Shown: positions 1-7,867, numbered from the stretch's first letter. The stretch is DNA of 14,486 bases from CAZUHK01 sp964620345 (GCA_964620345.1 CAZUHK010000067.1:1-14486), one strand, 5' to 3'. A program made the numbers and translations. The notes: a model not told the origin generated them from the sequence alone.

Positions 1-266
1 GCGCCGCTGAAAAAGACAAACCCAAACCCCTGCAATACGCTTGTTTAAGGTCTAGAGCAACTTGCGTCAAGATTGGCCGCTTACCGCTTGGCATCGGAGC
101 CACTGGGGTCGGCGTTCGCGCGAAGCCGCAAGCGGCCAGAAATTCAGCCAAACGCCATTCCCCGGATGATTCAAGCGGCCTGCGAAGTGTGACGTCGGTC
201 GCTGTCATTCAGCATCTTCGTTTGCGCGGTGTCCTGCGCTGCTGCCCTGTGGCGAATCTTTCGGGT
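1..266. other. Non-coding stretch, no gene recognised
   Basis: No open frame here resembles a protein and no RNA gene is visible. It lies downstream of the leftward AraC-type gene. It holds a short inverted repeat, TGGCCGCTT at 74-82 against AAGCGGCCA at 130-138, and CAAGCGGCC recurs as a direct copy at 129-137 and 172-180. The arms are 47 bases apart with no T-run, so this is not a convincing terminator. I assign no function. Confidence 0.5.
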
Positions 267-1088
267 TCAAGGCCCTGGCGCGTTGGCGGGACGGCGCCGG
301 CGGAACGCCGTCGGGGCCGTGTCCGTGAATTGTCGGAACAGCCGCGCAAAATGCTTGGGGTCGGCCAGGCCCACCTCCTGGGCGATCGTCGACACCGAAT
401 CGTGGGTCAGCAGCAGCAGATCCTTCGCCCGATCGATCCGGCAGAGGTTCACGAACGCCGCGGGCGTGTGACCCACCTGCTCGTGGAACAGCTCGGCGAA
501 GCGGCTGCGCGACATGTAAGCGTGATCGGCCAGTTCCTCCACGCTCAGTGACCGGGGAAGGTTCGCGCGGATGTATTCAACCGCCCCGGCGATCCGCTCG
601 TCCATCGCCTCAAAACCCTCGCCGAGCAAATGCTCCCGCAGCAGCAGGATCACGTCCTCCGTCCGGTTCATGATCCGCTCGCGGAACAGCGGCTGGGCCC
701 GATTATAAAGTCGGTTCATCTCCCGCAACCGCCGCGCCACCCGCAACCGCAACCGCGCATCGCAGAGGTGAACCACACCCAGCCCCGGGGCCCGCTCGGG
801 CACGCGAAGCCACGGCACCCACTCGCTGCGAACCGAAAACGTCACCGACATCGTCACCCAGTCGGCCTGCCCCACGATCCGACGCGACCACGCCACGTCC
901 GGCCGGACCACCTTCGCATCCCCCGGGCCCAGACGCACCGGCGCACTGCCACGCACCGTCATCTCGCATTCCCCGGCCAGCGTCAGCGCGATCGCCCACA
1001 ACGGATAACAGCGCGACACCGTGTGCCCCGGCGGGAAGCTCAAATCCCGCACGATCGGGCCGCCGGATCGTCGCATGACCTCGTCCAT
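267..1088 (-). CDS. AraC-family transcriptional regulator
   Basis: A 273-residue DNA-binding regulator. The last ~105 residues (about 167-273) form a typical AraC double helix-turn-helix. The first helix pair lies around SVEELADHAYMSRSRFAELF and the second around VSTIAQEVGLADPKHFARLF, followed by the usual F..PTAFR ending. The N-terminal ~150 residues look like a small beta-rich, cupin-like ligand-binding half (for example VRLGPGDAKVVRPDVAW). The ligand cannot be read from sequence; sugars are common effectors in the family. The gene is divergent from the PEP-CTERM gene at 1281 across a 192-bp gap, so that gene, its own promoter, or the sugar genes further right are possible targets (inference). 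The start ATG at 1088 has no clear ribosome binding site. An ATG twelve bases further in is possible, but GAGG lies too close to it. Confidence 0.9.
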   Translation of the reverse strand: MDEVMRRSGGPIVRDLSFPPGHTVSRCYPLWAIALTLAGECEMTVRGSAPVRLGPGDAKVVRPDVAWSRRIVGQADWVTMSVTFSVRSEWVPWLRVPERAPGLGVVHLCDARLRLRVARRLREMNRLYNRAQPLFRERIMNRTEDVILLLREHLLGEGFEAMDERIAGAVEYIRANLPRSLSVEELADHAYMSRSRFAELFHEQVGHTPAAFVNLCRIDRAKDLLLLTHDSVSTIAQEVGLADPKHFARLFRQFTDTAPTAFRRRRPANAPGP

Positions 1089-1235
1089 GGCCCTACATTA
1101 ACCGCCTTCACCCCGCGCTGCATCATATTCGGACGATTATCCACTATTTTCCGCTTGTGCAACGCGAATCATGGGGTACCGTTAGGTCGTAAGGGAACCG
1201 GCCACGTCGAGCCGGGCACCCAACGCCTCAAACAG

Positions 1236-1254
1236 GCCCCGATCGTGTCGGGGC
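1236..1254 (+). promoter_or_regulatory. 5'-leader hairpin upstream of PEP-CTERM gene
   Basis: GCCCCGA (1236-1242) and TCGGGGC (1248-1254) pair perfectly over 7 bp with a 5-base loop. The hairpin ends 12 bases before the AAGGAG ribosome binding site of the PEP-CTERM gene at 1281. No T-run follows, so it is not an intrinsic terminator. It could stabilise the mRNA or influence initiation; this is inference from position. Confidence 0.4.
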
Positions 1255-1266
1255 GAACCAAACCCC

Positions 1267-1272
1267 AAGGAG
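1267..1272 (+). promoter_or_regulatory. Ribosome binding site fixing the start at 1281
   Basis: AAGGAG stands 8 bases before ATG 1281. The same frame is open far upstream (from 630), so this site, with the signal peptide that starts right after it, decides the true start. Confidence 0.85.
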
Positions 1273-1280
1273 ATTCGAAA

Positions 1281-1982
1281 ATGAACGCGAGCAAGATGAA
1301 CCGAACGAAACTGGCCGGCGTCGCCCTGGCCCTCACCGCCGGCCTGCTGTGGGCGGCAAACGCGCACGCCGCGATCACGTGGGTCGAAGTTGACGGCTCG
1401 GCTACTGATGGCAGCGTGCCGGACAACGACAACACCACCGTCAGCAGCGGAACCATCGAGAGCGACGGCTTCGACGGCAACACAACCGACAGCACCGATG
1501 GCAACTGGGACGAGTGGGATGGCGGTCCTGAGTTCGGATCGATCGCCCTGATCGCGCGGGGCAGCGAAACCGCCGGCACGCTCACGACCACGCTGGACTT
1601 GGCATTGGACACCGGCGTGGACTACAACCTTTTCGTCCTGTTCCGTAGCGACGAGTTCACACAAGGCAGTGTGACGGATCAGGAAGGCATCAACGTCAAG
1701 CTCGATTCGGATGTCGCTTTCCAGGCCTTCGACCGGAACACTGCGGGTGTTCAGCAGTTCGGGACCAGTGATTTTTACTACGCCGACTTCGCAACCGTCA
1801 CGGGCGTGGCCGGGACGGACACGGTCACGATCAACGTCGAGCAATTCTTCACGGACTTTGACGGTCAGTTCACGGTCTATGACGCGATCGGCTTCGAGGT
1901 CGTCCCCGAGCCGGCGACGCTGGCGCTGCTCGGCCTCGGTGGGGCGGTGATCCTCGGCGGCCGCAACAAGCGCCGGGCGTGA
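1281..1982 (+). CDS. PEP-CTERM sorting-domain protein, function unknown
   Basis: A 233-residue exported protein of unknown function. It starts with a signal peptide (charged MNASKMNRTK, a hydrophobic stretch at about 11-24, predicted cut after ANAHA near residue 31). The mature part is rich in D, T, S and G and looks beta-stranded. It ends with a complete PEP-CTERM signal at 208-233: VPEP, the hydrophobic run ATLALLGLGGAVILGG, and a basic tail RNKRRA. In this family an exosortase in the inner membrane recognises and cleaves the tail so the protein can be anchored or released at the surface; none is encoded in the window. The body matches no enzyme family I recognise; a carbohydrate-binding or matrix role is only a guess. 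The start is set by AAGGAG. A terminator-like hairpin follows at 2131. Confidence 0.88.
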   Translation: MNASKMNRTKLAGVALALTAGLLWAANAHAAITWVEVDGSATDGSVPDNDNTTVSSGTIESDGFDGNTTDSTDGNWDEWDGGPEFGSIALIARGSETAGTLTTTLDLALDTGVDYNLFVLFRSDEFTQGSVTDQEGINVKLDSDVAFQAFDRNTAGVQQFGTSDFYYADFATVTGVAGTDTVTINVEQFFTDFDGQFTVYDAIGFEVVPEPATLALLGLGGAVILGGRNKRRA

Positions 1983-2103
1983 GCCGGCGCCGCGGCGGGA
2001 CGGGCGACGGGTGAGGCCCGGTTGGCGCGGGCCGACCGGTATGACGGCTCGATGCCCTTGCGAACAGGCGGCGATGGCAATGACCTCACCTGCTTCCCAA
2101 CCC

Positions 2104-2925
2104 ATGGCCCGCCGCGCGAACCCAACCCCCAAGCCCCCCGATGCGATGATCGGATCGCATCGGGGGGCTTTTGCGTTCACCCTGGTGGAGCTGATGGCGG
2201 TGATCGCGATCCTCTCGGTGCTGCTGGCGATCCTGCTGCCGGCGCTGGGCCGGGCCCGCGAACTGGCCCGCCGCGCCGTCTGCGCCAACAACCAGCATCA
2301 GATGGCGTTGGGCACGCTTACCTATGCCACCGACCATCGCGGTCGCTTCCCGATCACCACCCGCGAGCTGGGCACCGAGCACGCGAGCTGGATTCATTCC
2401 ACGCTTTACGAGCAATGGCGCCGACGCGATGTCTCCGATGCATCCATGGTCTGCCCCAACCGCACGGATTTGTTCGCGTTGGATGTGCAGCGACTGATCG
2501 ACGAGCTGCCCGACGATCATCCCCAAAAGGACACATGGCAAAGCGTGGTCGACAACCAGGGCCAGGATATCGGGGTCCGGCTGGGCTATTACGTCCTGTT
2601 CGGGCGAACCGACACGCCCTGGGGCGAACCGCCGCTCAACGCCTGGGTCTCGGCCCAACGCCTGAGCGATCAACATCCGAATCTGGCGCCGTTGATCGTC
2701 GACGTGATCGAACAAGGCACGCACTCGTTCAATCAACTGACCACCGCGCCGCACGGCGCGACCGGTTTGGTCGGCCCCGGCCAAGACCCCGAGGCGATCG
2801 GTTCGCAAGGCGGCAATGTCACCATGCTCGATGGTTCGGTGACCTGGCGGCCGCAAGCCGACATGCTCCCCCACGCCTCGACCGGCAACGGGCCTTACCC
2901 CATCGGCCAAAGCGGCTACTGGTAA
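2104..2925 (+). CDS. Prepilin-type N-terminal cleavage/methylation protein (pseudopilin)
   Basis: A type IV pilin/type II secretion pseudopilin-like protein of the kind abundant in planctomycetes. Its hallmark is FTLVEL followed by a hydrophobic helix (MAVIAILSVLLAILLPAL) and the ARELARRAVCANNQHQMALG segment. Prepilin peptidase should cut before F, with Glu at +5. The residue before the cut is Ala, not the usual Gly. The C-terminus has NVTMLDGSVTWRP, the DG-x-V-x-W element of DUF1559-like pseudopilins. The start is uncertain: ATG 2104 gives a 23-residue leader, ATG 2146 a 9-residue leader, and in-frame starts exist back to GTG 2011; none has a good ribosome binding site. Every choice lies within or upstream of the hairpin at 2131-2172. 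The GH99-like gene follows after 40 bases and may be co-transcribed. Confidence 0.85.
   Translation: MARRANPTPKPPDAMIGSHRGAFAFTLVELMAVIAILSVLLAILLPALGRARELARRAVCANNQHQMALGTLTYATDHRGRFPITTRELGTEHASWIHSTLYEQWRRRDVSDASMVCPNRTDLFALDVQRLIDELPDDHPQKDTWQSVVDNQGQDIGVRLGYYVLFGRTDTPWGEPPLNAWVSAQRLSDQHPNLAPLIVDVIEQGTHSFNQLTTAPHGATGLVGPGQDPEAIGSQGGNVTMLDGSVTWRPQADMLPHASTGNGPYPIGQSGYW
2131..2172 (+). terminator. Strong hairpin, likely terminator of the PEP-CTERM gene, overlapping the next gene's 5' end
   Basis: AAGCCCCCCGATGCGAT (2131-2147) pairs perfectly with ATCGCATCGGGGGGCTT (2154-2170): 17 bp, 6-base loop GATCGG, ending in a TTTT tract (2169-2172) whose first two T's pair in the stem. This is the form of an intrinsic terminator. 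It lies 148 bases after the stop of the PEP-CTERM gene. The ATG at 2146 of the following pseudopilin frame straddles the end of the left arm and the loop, and the right arm encodes the residues just before its FTLVE leader. It may instead, or also, control expression of the pseudopilin gene. Confidence 0.75.
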
Positions 2926-2965
2926 GCATCCCCCCCGAAGTATTCCGCCCCCCGAAAGACCTGCG

Positions 2966-5287
2966 ATGCATCGATGCCTGGCGTTCGTGCCGCTTCTCGC
3001 GGCGATTGTGTTGACGATGAGCTTCATGCCCGACCCGCCCGCCCAAGCTCAGACGCCCCCCGCCGACCCGCCGTCGAAGGCGGACGTCGCCGGCGTCCGC
3101 GTCGGCATCCTCTGGTGGGGCGAGTGGTTCGGTGGGATTCACACCCACAGCCGCGCGATCGAGCTGGGCAACCACCGCTGGCATCACCGCCTGCCGGCGC
3201 GGGCGAAGCTCATCGAGGACGCCGGCCGAATCAGCCGCGCCGACAACAAGCCCTATGAGATGGTCTACCGGACCGACGGCGAGTACGTGGGCATCCTGAT
3301 CGAGGCCGCGTTCGACCCCGAGCACGCCTACGACCCCCGCCAACAGATCGCGGTGTACACCTCGGCGGACGGCCAGGATTACAAGCTGCTGGAAGACAAG
3401 GGCAAGACGCACGTGCCCGGCCGGGTCGGCGGCAAGCGGAAGTTCTGGCAGCGGATGGCCTGCTACAACGTCGGCGGGTACCGGGGCGACTACGCCGGCT
3501 GGAACCGCGTGCAACTGTTCAGCTACAAGCATTACCAGTTCTCCCCCGCGCCCCCGGACGGCACGAAATACTTCAAGATCGTCCTCGGCGAAGGCGCGGC
3601 GCACAAGGACTCGGTTCAGCTCATGGCGGTCCGCACCTACGAAGACGCCGAGACCTTCATCGCCGGGCAGATGATCGATCCGCTGGACGACTTCTCAAAG
3701 ATGCACCACCACGATCAGGGTTTGGTTGTGCGGTCGGACCACAAGGCACGGTTCAAGTACGCCGACGCCGAGATCGACACGCAGGCCAAGTTCGACGCCG
3801 ACCTGCGGGCGTTGATCGATTCGGGGGCGCATTACGTGGCGTTTCTCGACCCATCGATGAAGCACCCCAACCACGGCTGGGCCCGCTTCTACTTCAACAG
3901 CGAGCTGAAGGACGAGATCGAGTTCTGCGTCATCGGCGCGGTGAAACAGTACGAATGGGGCGAGACGCTGGCCGAGCAGCGGGCGCGATGGGTCGGGTAC
4001 ATGACGCACGAGAACTACCTGAAGACGCCGGACGGCCGGCCGATTTTCTTCCACCAGAAGATGACGAAGCAAGGCATCGCGGACCTGCGGGCCAGGGCGA
4101 AGGCGGCGGGGGTGAAGGACCCGTTCGTGCTGATCAATCACGCCGGTGAGCGGGAGATTCGACAGCTCGGCGCCGACGGGATGAGCAGCTACGGGGGTCG
4201 GCTTGACGGCTTCCTGCATCCGGGGTTCGATGCCGGGAAGTACGAGGATGCGAACCTGCCGGTCCTGCCGCACTGCGACCTGCGAATGAACCAGTTTCCG
4301 CGCGGCGAGATCGACTACCCGCATTACACCGAGAATTACCGGGATGGCACGCTCTGGACGATCCCTAAAGAACCGGGCCCGGATTTCAACAACAACGTCG
4401 ACTGGTTCGGCAATGAGCTGCACGCGGCGATCCGGTGGACCGCGGCGAATCGGCGGATCGTCCCGACCCAGGCGATCCTGATGTACTGCTGGGACGAGCA
4501 TGTCGAGGGCGGGCTGTTCGCCCCGACCCAGGGCTACGGCCGGTCGTACGTCGAGAAGATCCGCAGCATCATCGACGGCGCCGAGCCGACGCCGGTTATC
4601 GAGGCGCATTGGAAGTTCGACGGCAACGCCGAGGACACCGCGGACGGCGGGCACGACACCGCGGGGATGCATGACGGCCGACTGGCGCTCGGCGGCGCGT
4701 ACGTCGAGGGCCGGGCCGGCAAGGCCCTTCGGCTCGAGGGCCAGGCCGCCGTGGACGTCGCGGACAAGCCGCTGCAACTGAGAGACGGCGAGAAAGATCG
4801 CTCGCGCTACCTCAACACGAACCTCGATCAGCAACACGCGATGACGATGACCGGCTGGGTGAAGGTCGAGCGGATGCCGGCCGAGGGAAGCTTCGTCTTC
4901 GCATGGGATAAGAATGGGTCGTATCGCCTTGGCATCGGCCACGATGGTTCGGTCATCGCCGCGGTCGCCACGGACGCGAACAAGTGGTACAGCCGGGGCA
5001 CGGTCGCACGATCCGAAGCCGGCCTGGTTGAAGCCGACGGCCGGTGGCGTCACCTCGCCTGCGTCTACGATGGTCGCCGCGTCTTGATCTACCTCGACGG
5101 CGAGCGCATCGCGCAAAGCCAGAAGCCGATCAGCGGGCGAATCGCGGACACCGCGGCGCATCTGCGGTTTGGTCCCTGCAACGCCGATCAGCCGGCCCAT
5201 CGGATCGTCCTCGATGACTTGCGCTTGTACTACGGTGCGATGGACGCCGGGGCAATTGGGCAAATGGCGGGCACACGGTTAGAGTAA
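2966..5287 (+). CDS. Secreted GH99/WbsX-like protein with C-terminal LamG domain
   Basis: A 773-residue exported protein, probably a glycoside hydrolase. Residues 1-29 are a signal peptide (hydrophobic LAFVPLLAAIVLTM, cut near AQA). VGILWWGEWFGG, soon after, resembles the first strand of GH99-like/WbsX barrels. Residues ~80-230 look like an inserted beta domain (IAVYTSADGQDYKLL, YFKIVLGE). The middle has WVGYMTHENYLKTPDGRPIFF (about 347-367), then YCWDEHVEGG (507-516) and a Y-x-x-K-I-R helix, matching the W-N-E-W-x-E-G end of GH99-like domains with D for N. Residues ~545-773 form a LamG/concanavalin-like domain (HWKFDGNAEDT, WRHLACVYDGRRVLIYLDGE, IVLDDLRLYYGAM), which usually binds carbohydrate. 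The enzyme assignment is by pattern only; substrate unknown. It overlaps the sulfatase start by one base. The start ATG has no strong ribosome binding site. Confidence 0.75.
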   Translation: MHRCLAFVPLLAAIVLTMSFMPDPPAQAQTPPADPPSKADVAGVRVGILWWGEWFGGIHTHSRAIELGNHRWHHRLPARAKLIEDAGRISRADNKPYEMVYRTDGEYVGILIEAAFDPEHAYDPRQQIAVYTSADGQDYKLLEDKGKTHVPGRVGGKRKFWQRMACYNVGGYRGDYAGWNRVQLFSYKHYQFSPAPPDGTKYFKIVLGEGAAHKDSVQLMAVRTYEDAETFIAGQMIDPLDDFSKMHHHDQGLVVRSDHKARFKYADAEIDTQAKFDADLRALIDSGAHYVAFLDPSMKHPNHGWARFYFNSELKDEIEFCVIGAVKQYEWGETLAEQRARWVGYMTHENYLKTPDGRPIFFHQKMTKQGIADLRARAKAAGVKDPFVLINHAGEREIRQLGADGMSSYGGRLDGFLHPGFDAGKYEDANLPVLPHCDLRMNQFPRGEIDYPHYTENYRDGTLWTIPKEPGPDFNNNVDWFGNELHAAIRWTAANRRIVPTQAILMYCWDEHVEGGLFAPTQGYGRSYVEKIRSIIDGAEPTPVIEAHWKFDGNAEDTADGGHDTAGMHDGRLALGGAYVEGRAGKALRLEGQAAVDVADKPLQLRDGEKDRSRYLNTNLDQQHAMTMTGWVKVERMPAEGSFVFAWDKNGSYRLGIGHDGSVIAAVATDANKWYSRGTVARSEAGLVEADGRWRHLACVYDGRRVLIYLDGERIAQSQKPISGRIADTAAHLRFGPCNADQPAHRIVLDDLRLYYGAMDAGAIGQMAGTRLE

Positions 5288-6879
5288 TGTCGAACGCTTT
5301 ACAACCAGCCCAAAGGCAGTCCGTGCCCCACCGACCGAACGTACTGTTTGTGATGTGCGATCAACTCCGCGCCGATGCGATCGCGGCGTTGGGCAACCGG
5401 CACATTTACACCCCCAACATGGACCGCCTGGTGCGGCGCGGCGTGAGCTTCACGCAGGCCTATTCTTCCTGCCCGATCTGCGTGCCGGCGCGATACACCA
5501 TCCGCACCGGCTGCGAGCCGCCGACCACCGGCTACTTCCACAACTACAAGCCCGAGCCGAACGTCATCGGCGATACCGCCATGGAAGATCGCTGCGGACC
5601 CTACCTGGCGCGGCGCATGACCGAGCTGGGCTACCGCACCTTCGGCATCGGCAAGTTCCACGCCCACCCCCGCTATGAAGAGCTCGGCTACGAAACCATG
5701 CTCGGCGCCGAGGAGTGGTCCAACCCCGCCGACCTGGACGGCGGCGACGCCTACGCCACCTACATCCGCAAGCACCACCCCGAGTACGACCACATCGAGC
5801 AACTGCACGGCGAGCGCAGCGAGATGTATTTCATGCCCCAGGCCAGTCCGCTGCCGCCGGAGCTGAACCACGAGGCGTTCTGCGCCGACCGCGCGGTCGA
5901 CCTGGTTTCGCCGCAGGCCGATGACGGTCGGCCGTTCTTCGGCATGGTCTCGTTCGTCGGCCCGCATCCGCCGCTGGCGCCGCCGATTCCGTTCAATCGG
6001 CTCTACCACCCCGACCGGATGCCCCCGCCGATCCGCGGCGACGCGGCGGTCGATGACGCCGACGGCTGGCTCCGCTTTTCCCGCCATGCGATGTTCGCCG
6101 GCGAGCAGATGGACCCGATCCGCATCGCCGCCTGCCGCGCCAGATACTTCGGCGAGGTGACCTACATCGACTGGTGCCTGGGCAAGGTGCTCGATGCCGT
6201 GGAGGCCCGGCCCGATGCGGACAACACCGCCATCGTCTTCTTCTCCGACCACGGCGAGGCGCTGGGCGATCACAACGCGGTGCAGAAAGAAAGCTTCTTC
6301 GAGCAGTCCACCCGCGTGCCGCTGCTGGTCAGTTGGCCGGCGAAGCTCGAAGGCAGCCGACGCTTCGACGGATTGGCGGCACTGAGCGACCTGTTCGCCC
6401 TGGCCACCTCCCTGGCCGGGGAACCGGAGCGGCGCGAGGGCCACGACCAACTGTCCGCCCTGCTCGACGACGGGCCCCACCGCGACCGAGTGGTCGGCTG
6501 GTTCGGCCGACCCGGCACGCGGGAGTTCAAGATGATGATCCGGCGCGATCGCTGGAAGTACATCTACTTCGCCAACGGCGGGCGCGAGCTGCTGTTCGAT
6601 GTCCAGGCCGACCCCGATGAGCGGCGCAACCTGAGCGTGCCGCTGGCCGAGCGGACCGCGGCGCTGCGGGACGAGGCCCGGGGCGAAGCCGAGCTGGCCG
6701 CCGATCGGCCGGGCTGCCCGGTGCTGCTGCACGACGGACAACTGCCCCGTTGGCCGTTTGAGCCGTTGCCCCCGATGCGCATCGTGCAACTGTCCGCGGG
6801 CGTGCGCGGCTATCCCGATCATCCCGCCCAGGTGCTCGAACAATGGCAGCCGCGCTTCAGGACCCAGTACGCCGGCTGA
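5287..6879 (+). CDS. Sulfatase (Cys-type, S1-family-like)
   Basis: A 530-residue sulfatase that would remove sulfate esters from a small molecule or oligosaccharide. Visible family marks are the N-terminal metal site (NVLFVMCDQLRAD, Asp25), the catalytic signature C-V-P-A-R at 65-69 followed by YTIRTG, GKFH (Lys123, His125), FFSDHGE (Asp321, His322) with Lys334 soon after, and the C-terminal RWKYIYF...ELLFDVQADPDE block near 422-445. Cys65 should be converted to formylglycine by a maturation enzyme not encoded here. Length is normal for S1 sulfatases. No signal peptide is visible, so it should act in the cytoplasm, unlike its upstream partner. Its ATG overlaps the stop of the GH99-like gene (TAATG), implying translational coupling. 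It ends 10 bases from the convergent GH130-like gene with no terminator between. The exact substrate cannot be told. Confidence 0.92.
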   Translation: MSNALQPAQRQSVPHRPNVLFVMCDQLRADAIAALGNRHIYTPNMDRLVRRGVSFTQAYSSCPICVPARYTIRTGCEPPTTGYFHNYKPEPNVIGDTAMEDRCGPYLARRMTELGYRTFGIGKFHAHPRYEELGYETMLGAEEWSNPADLDGGDAYATYIRKHHPEYDHIEQLHGERSEMYFMPQASPLPPELNHEAFCADRAVDLVSPQADDGRPFFGMVSFVGPHPPLAPPIPFNRLYHPDRMPPPIRGDAAVDDADGWLRFSRHAMFAGEQMDPIRIAACRARYFGEVTYIDWCLGKVLDAVEARPDADNTAIVFFSDHGEALGDHNAVQKESFFEQSTRVPLLVSWPAKLEGSRRFDGLAALSDLFALATSLAGEPERREGHDQLSALLDDGPHRDRVVGWFGRPGTREFKMMIRRDRWKYIYFANGGRELLFDVQADPDERRNLSVPLAERTAALRDEARGEAELAADRPGCPVLLHDGQLPRWPFEPLPPMRIVQLSAGVRGYPDHPAQVLEQWQPRFRTQYAG

Positions 6880-6889
6880 ATCGCCGCCG

Positions 6890-7825
6890 TCACATCCCCG
6901 CGACGCAGGCGTCGATGATCGCGTCCAGATCGCCGCTGGCCAGGCAGATCACCGTGTCCGCCCCGCCGTAGTACACCCGCAGCCGCCGCTGGGCCATGTC
7001 CGCGATCGCCCCGCAACTGAAGATCACGTCGGGCGTCCGGCCTTCGAACTCGTAATCGACCTCCGGCGTGAGCAGGTAGCCGCCCATCCGCCCGATCACC
7101 TTCGTCGGATCCTCCAGGTCCAGCAGCACCGCCCCGAGCGAGTAGCGGGTCGTCGAACAACTGCGCGTCACGCCGTGAATGATCTCCAGCCAGCCGGCCT
7201 CGGTCTTGATCGGCGGGGTCGGGCCGATCTTGTGGCTGCCCCACGTCGCGATGCGGCCCAGCAGGTGCCGGTAGTGCCCCCAGTGGATCAGGTCCGGCGA
7301 CCGCGAGATCCACATGTCGCCCTGGTTGTCCGGCGGTTTGCCGATCGACGGCCGATCGATCTTCCAGTAATACCCCCCGATCCTCTCAGGAAACAGACAC
7401 GGCACACGGTTGTGCGCCAGCGCGATGCAATCCACAAACTCGACCGATTCAAAGTCCTTGGTCTTATACAGCAGGCCCACCACGACGCTACCGGTCGGCC
7501 GGACGATGTAATAGTCATCGCCGATCTTCGTCACCCGCGGGTCGATGATGTGCCCGTCCAGCTCGCGAATGCCCTGCAGGTCGCACCGCTCGAACAGCGG
7601 CTGGTCGTCGAACGTGAAGTTCAGCCCGTCCTCGCCGCGCGCGACGTAGATGTTCGGCGGCCGGCCGTCGGCGAAAACCACCGACACCAGCAGGATCGTC
7701 GTATCGCCCATCATCGTCTGTCCGCAGTTGAACACCGCGTCGGCCGGGCCGTGCGGGAAGTCGGCCGGGACGATCAGCGGGTTGTTTTCGTGACGCTTGA
7801 GCAGTGTGTTGTAGTAGGGTCGCAT
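6890..7825 (-). CDS. GH130-like beta-mannoside phosphorylase or hydrolase
   Basis: A 311-residue five-bladed beta-propeller enzyme of glycoside hydrolase family 130 type. Supporting patterns are RHENNPLI (11-18), VFNCG (31-35), IIDPRVTKIGDDYYI with Asp95 as the expected catalytic acid, DRPSIG, then KIGPTPPIKTEAGWLEIIHG and, near the end, FSCGAI...LRVYYGGADTVICLA. The family breaks beta-mannosidic bonds, either by phosphorolysis to mannose 1-phosphate or by hydrolysis; I cannot decide which. It is on the short side for GH130. No signal peptide, so probably cytoplasmic. ATG 7825 is preceded by AAGGGA, four bases away. It lies 42 bases downstream of the GH78-like gene, probably in one transcript with it. 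GH43/GH32-type propellers are the main alternative. Confidence 0.82.
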   Translation of the reverse strand: MRPYYNTLLKRHENNPLIVPADFPHGPADAVFNCGQTMMGDTTILLVSVVFADGRPPNIYVARGEDGLNFTFDDQPLFERCDLQGIRELDGHIIDPRVTKIGDDYYIVRPTGSVVVGLLYKTKDFESVEFVDCIALAHNRVPCLFPERIGGYYWKIDRPSIGKPPDNQGDMWISRSPDLIHWGHYRHLLGRIATWGSHKIGPTPPIKTEAGWLEIIHGVTRSCSTTRYSLGAVLLDLEDPTKVIGRMGGYLLTPEVDYEFEGRTPDVIFSCGAIADMAQRRLRVYYGGADTVICLASGDLDAIIDACVAGM

Positions 7826-7867
7826 GGGATCCCTTCAATTCGTGGCCGTGATGCTCGTGCCACGGAG

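Larger units (their letters stand above)
1089..1280. promoter_or_regulatory. Divergent intergenic region between AraC and PEP-CTERM genes
   Basis: These 192 bases must hold the leftward promoter of the AraC-type gene and the rightward promoter of the PEP-CTERM gene. It is more AT-rich than its surroundings around 1125-1165. On the minus strand TATGAT and GATAAT resemble -10 boxes, but neither has a good -35 at the right distance. On the plus strand I see no convincing promoter. Exact promoter positions are therefore not called. Confidence 0.4.

Noticed and set aside
74..138. Inverted repeat TGGCCGCTT / AAGCGGCCA as terminator of the leftward AraC gene
   Set aside because: The 47-base spacing and lack of a T-run make an intrinsic terminator unlikely.
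630..1280. N-terminal extension of the PEP-CTERM frame upstream of 1281
   Set aside because: It is antisense to the AraC gene, and AAGGAG plus a signal peptide put the start at 1281.
3695..5263. Long minus-strand open frame opposite the GH99-like/LamG gene
   Set aside because: Shadow frame of a gene with a signal peptide and two recognisable domains on the plus strand.
5299..6843. Long minus-strand open frame opposite the sulfatase
   Set aside because: The sulfatase on the plus strand has all its catalytic motifs; the antisense product is low-complexity and unlike any family.
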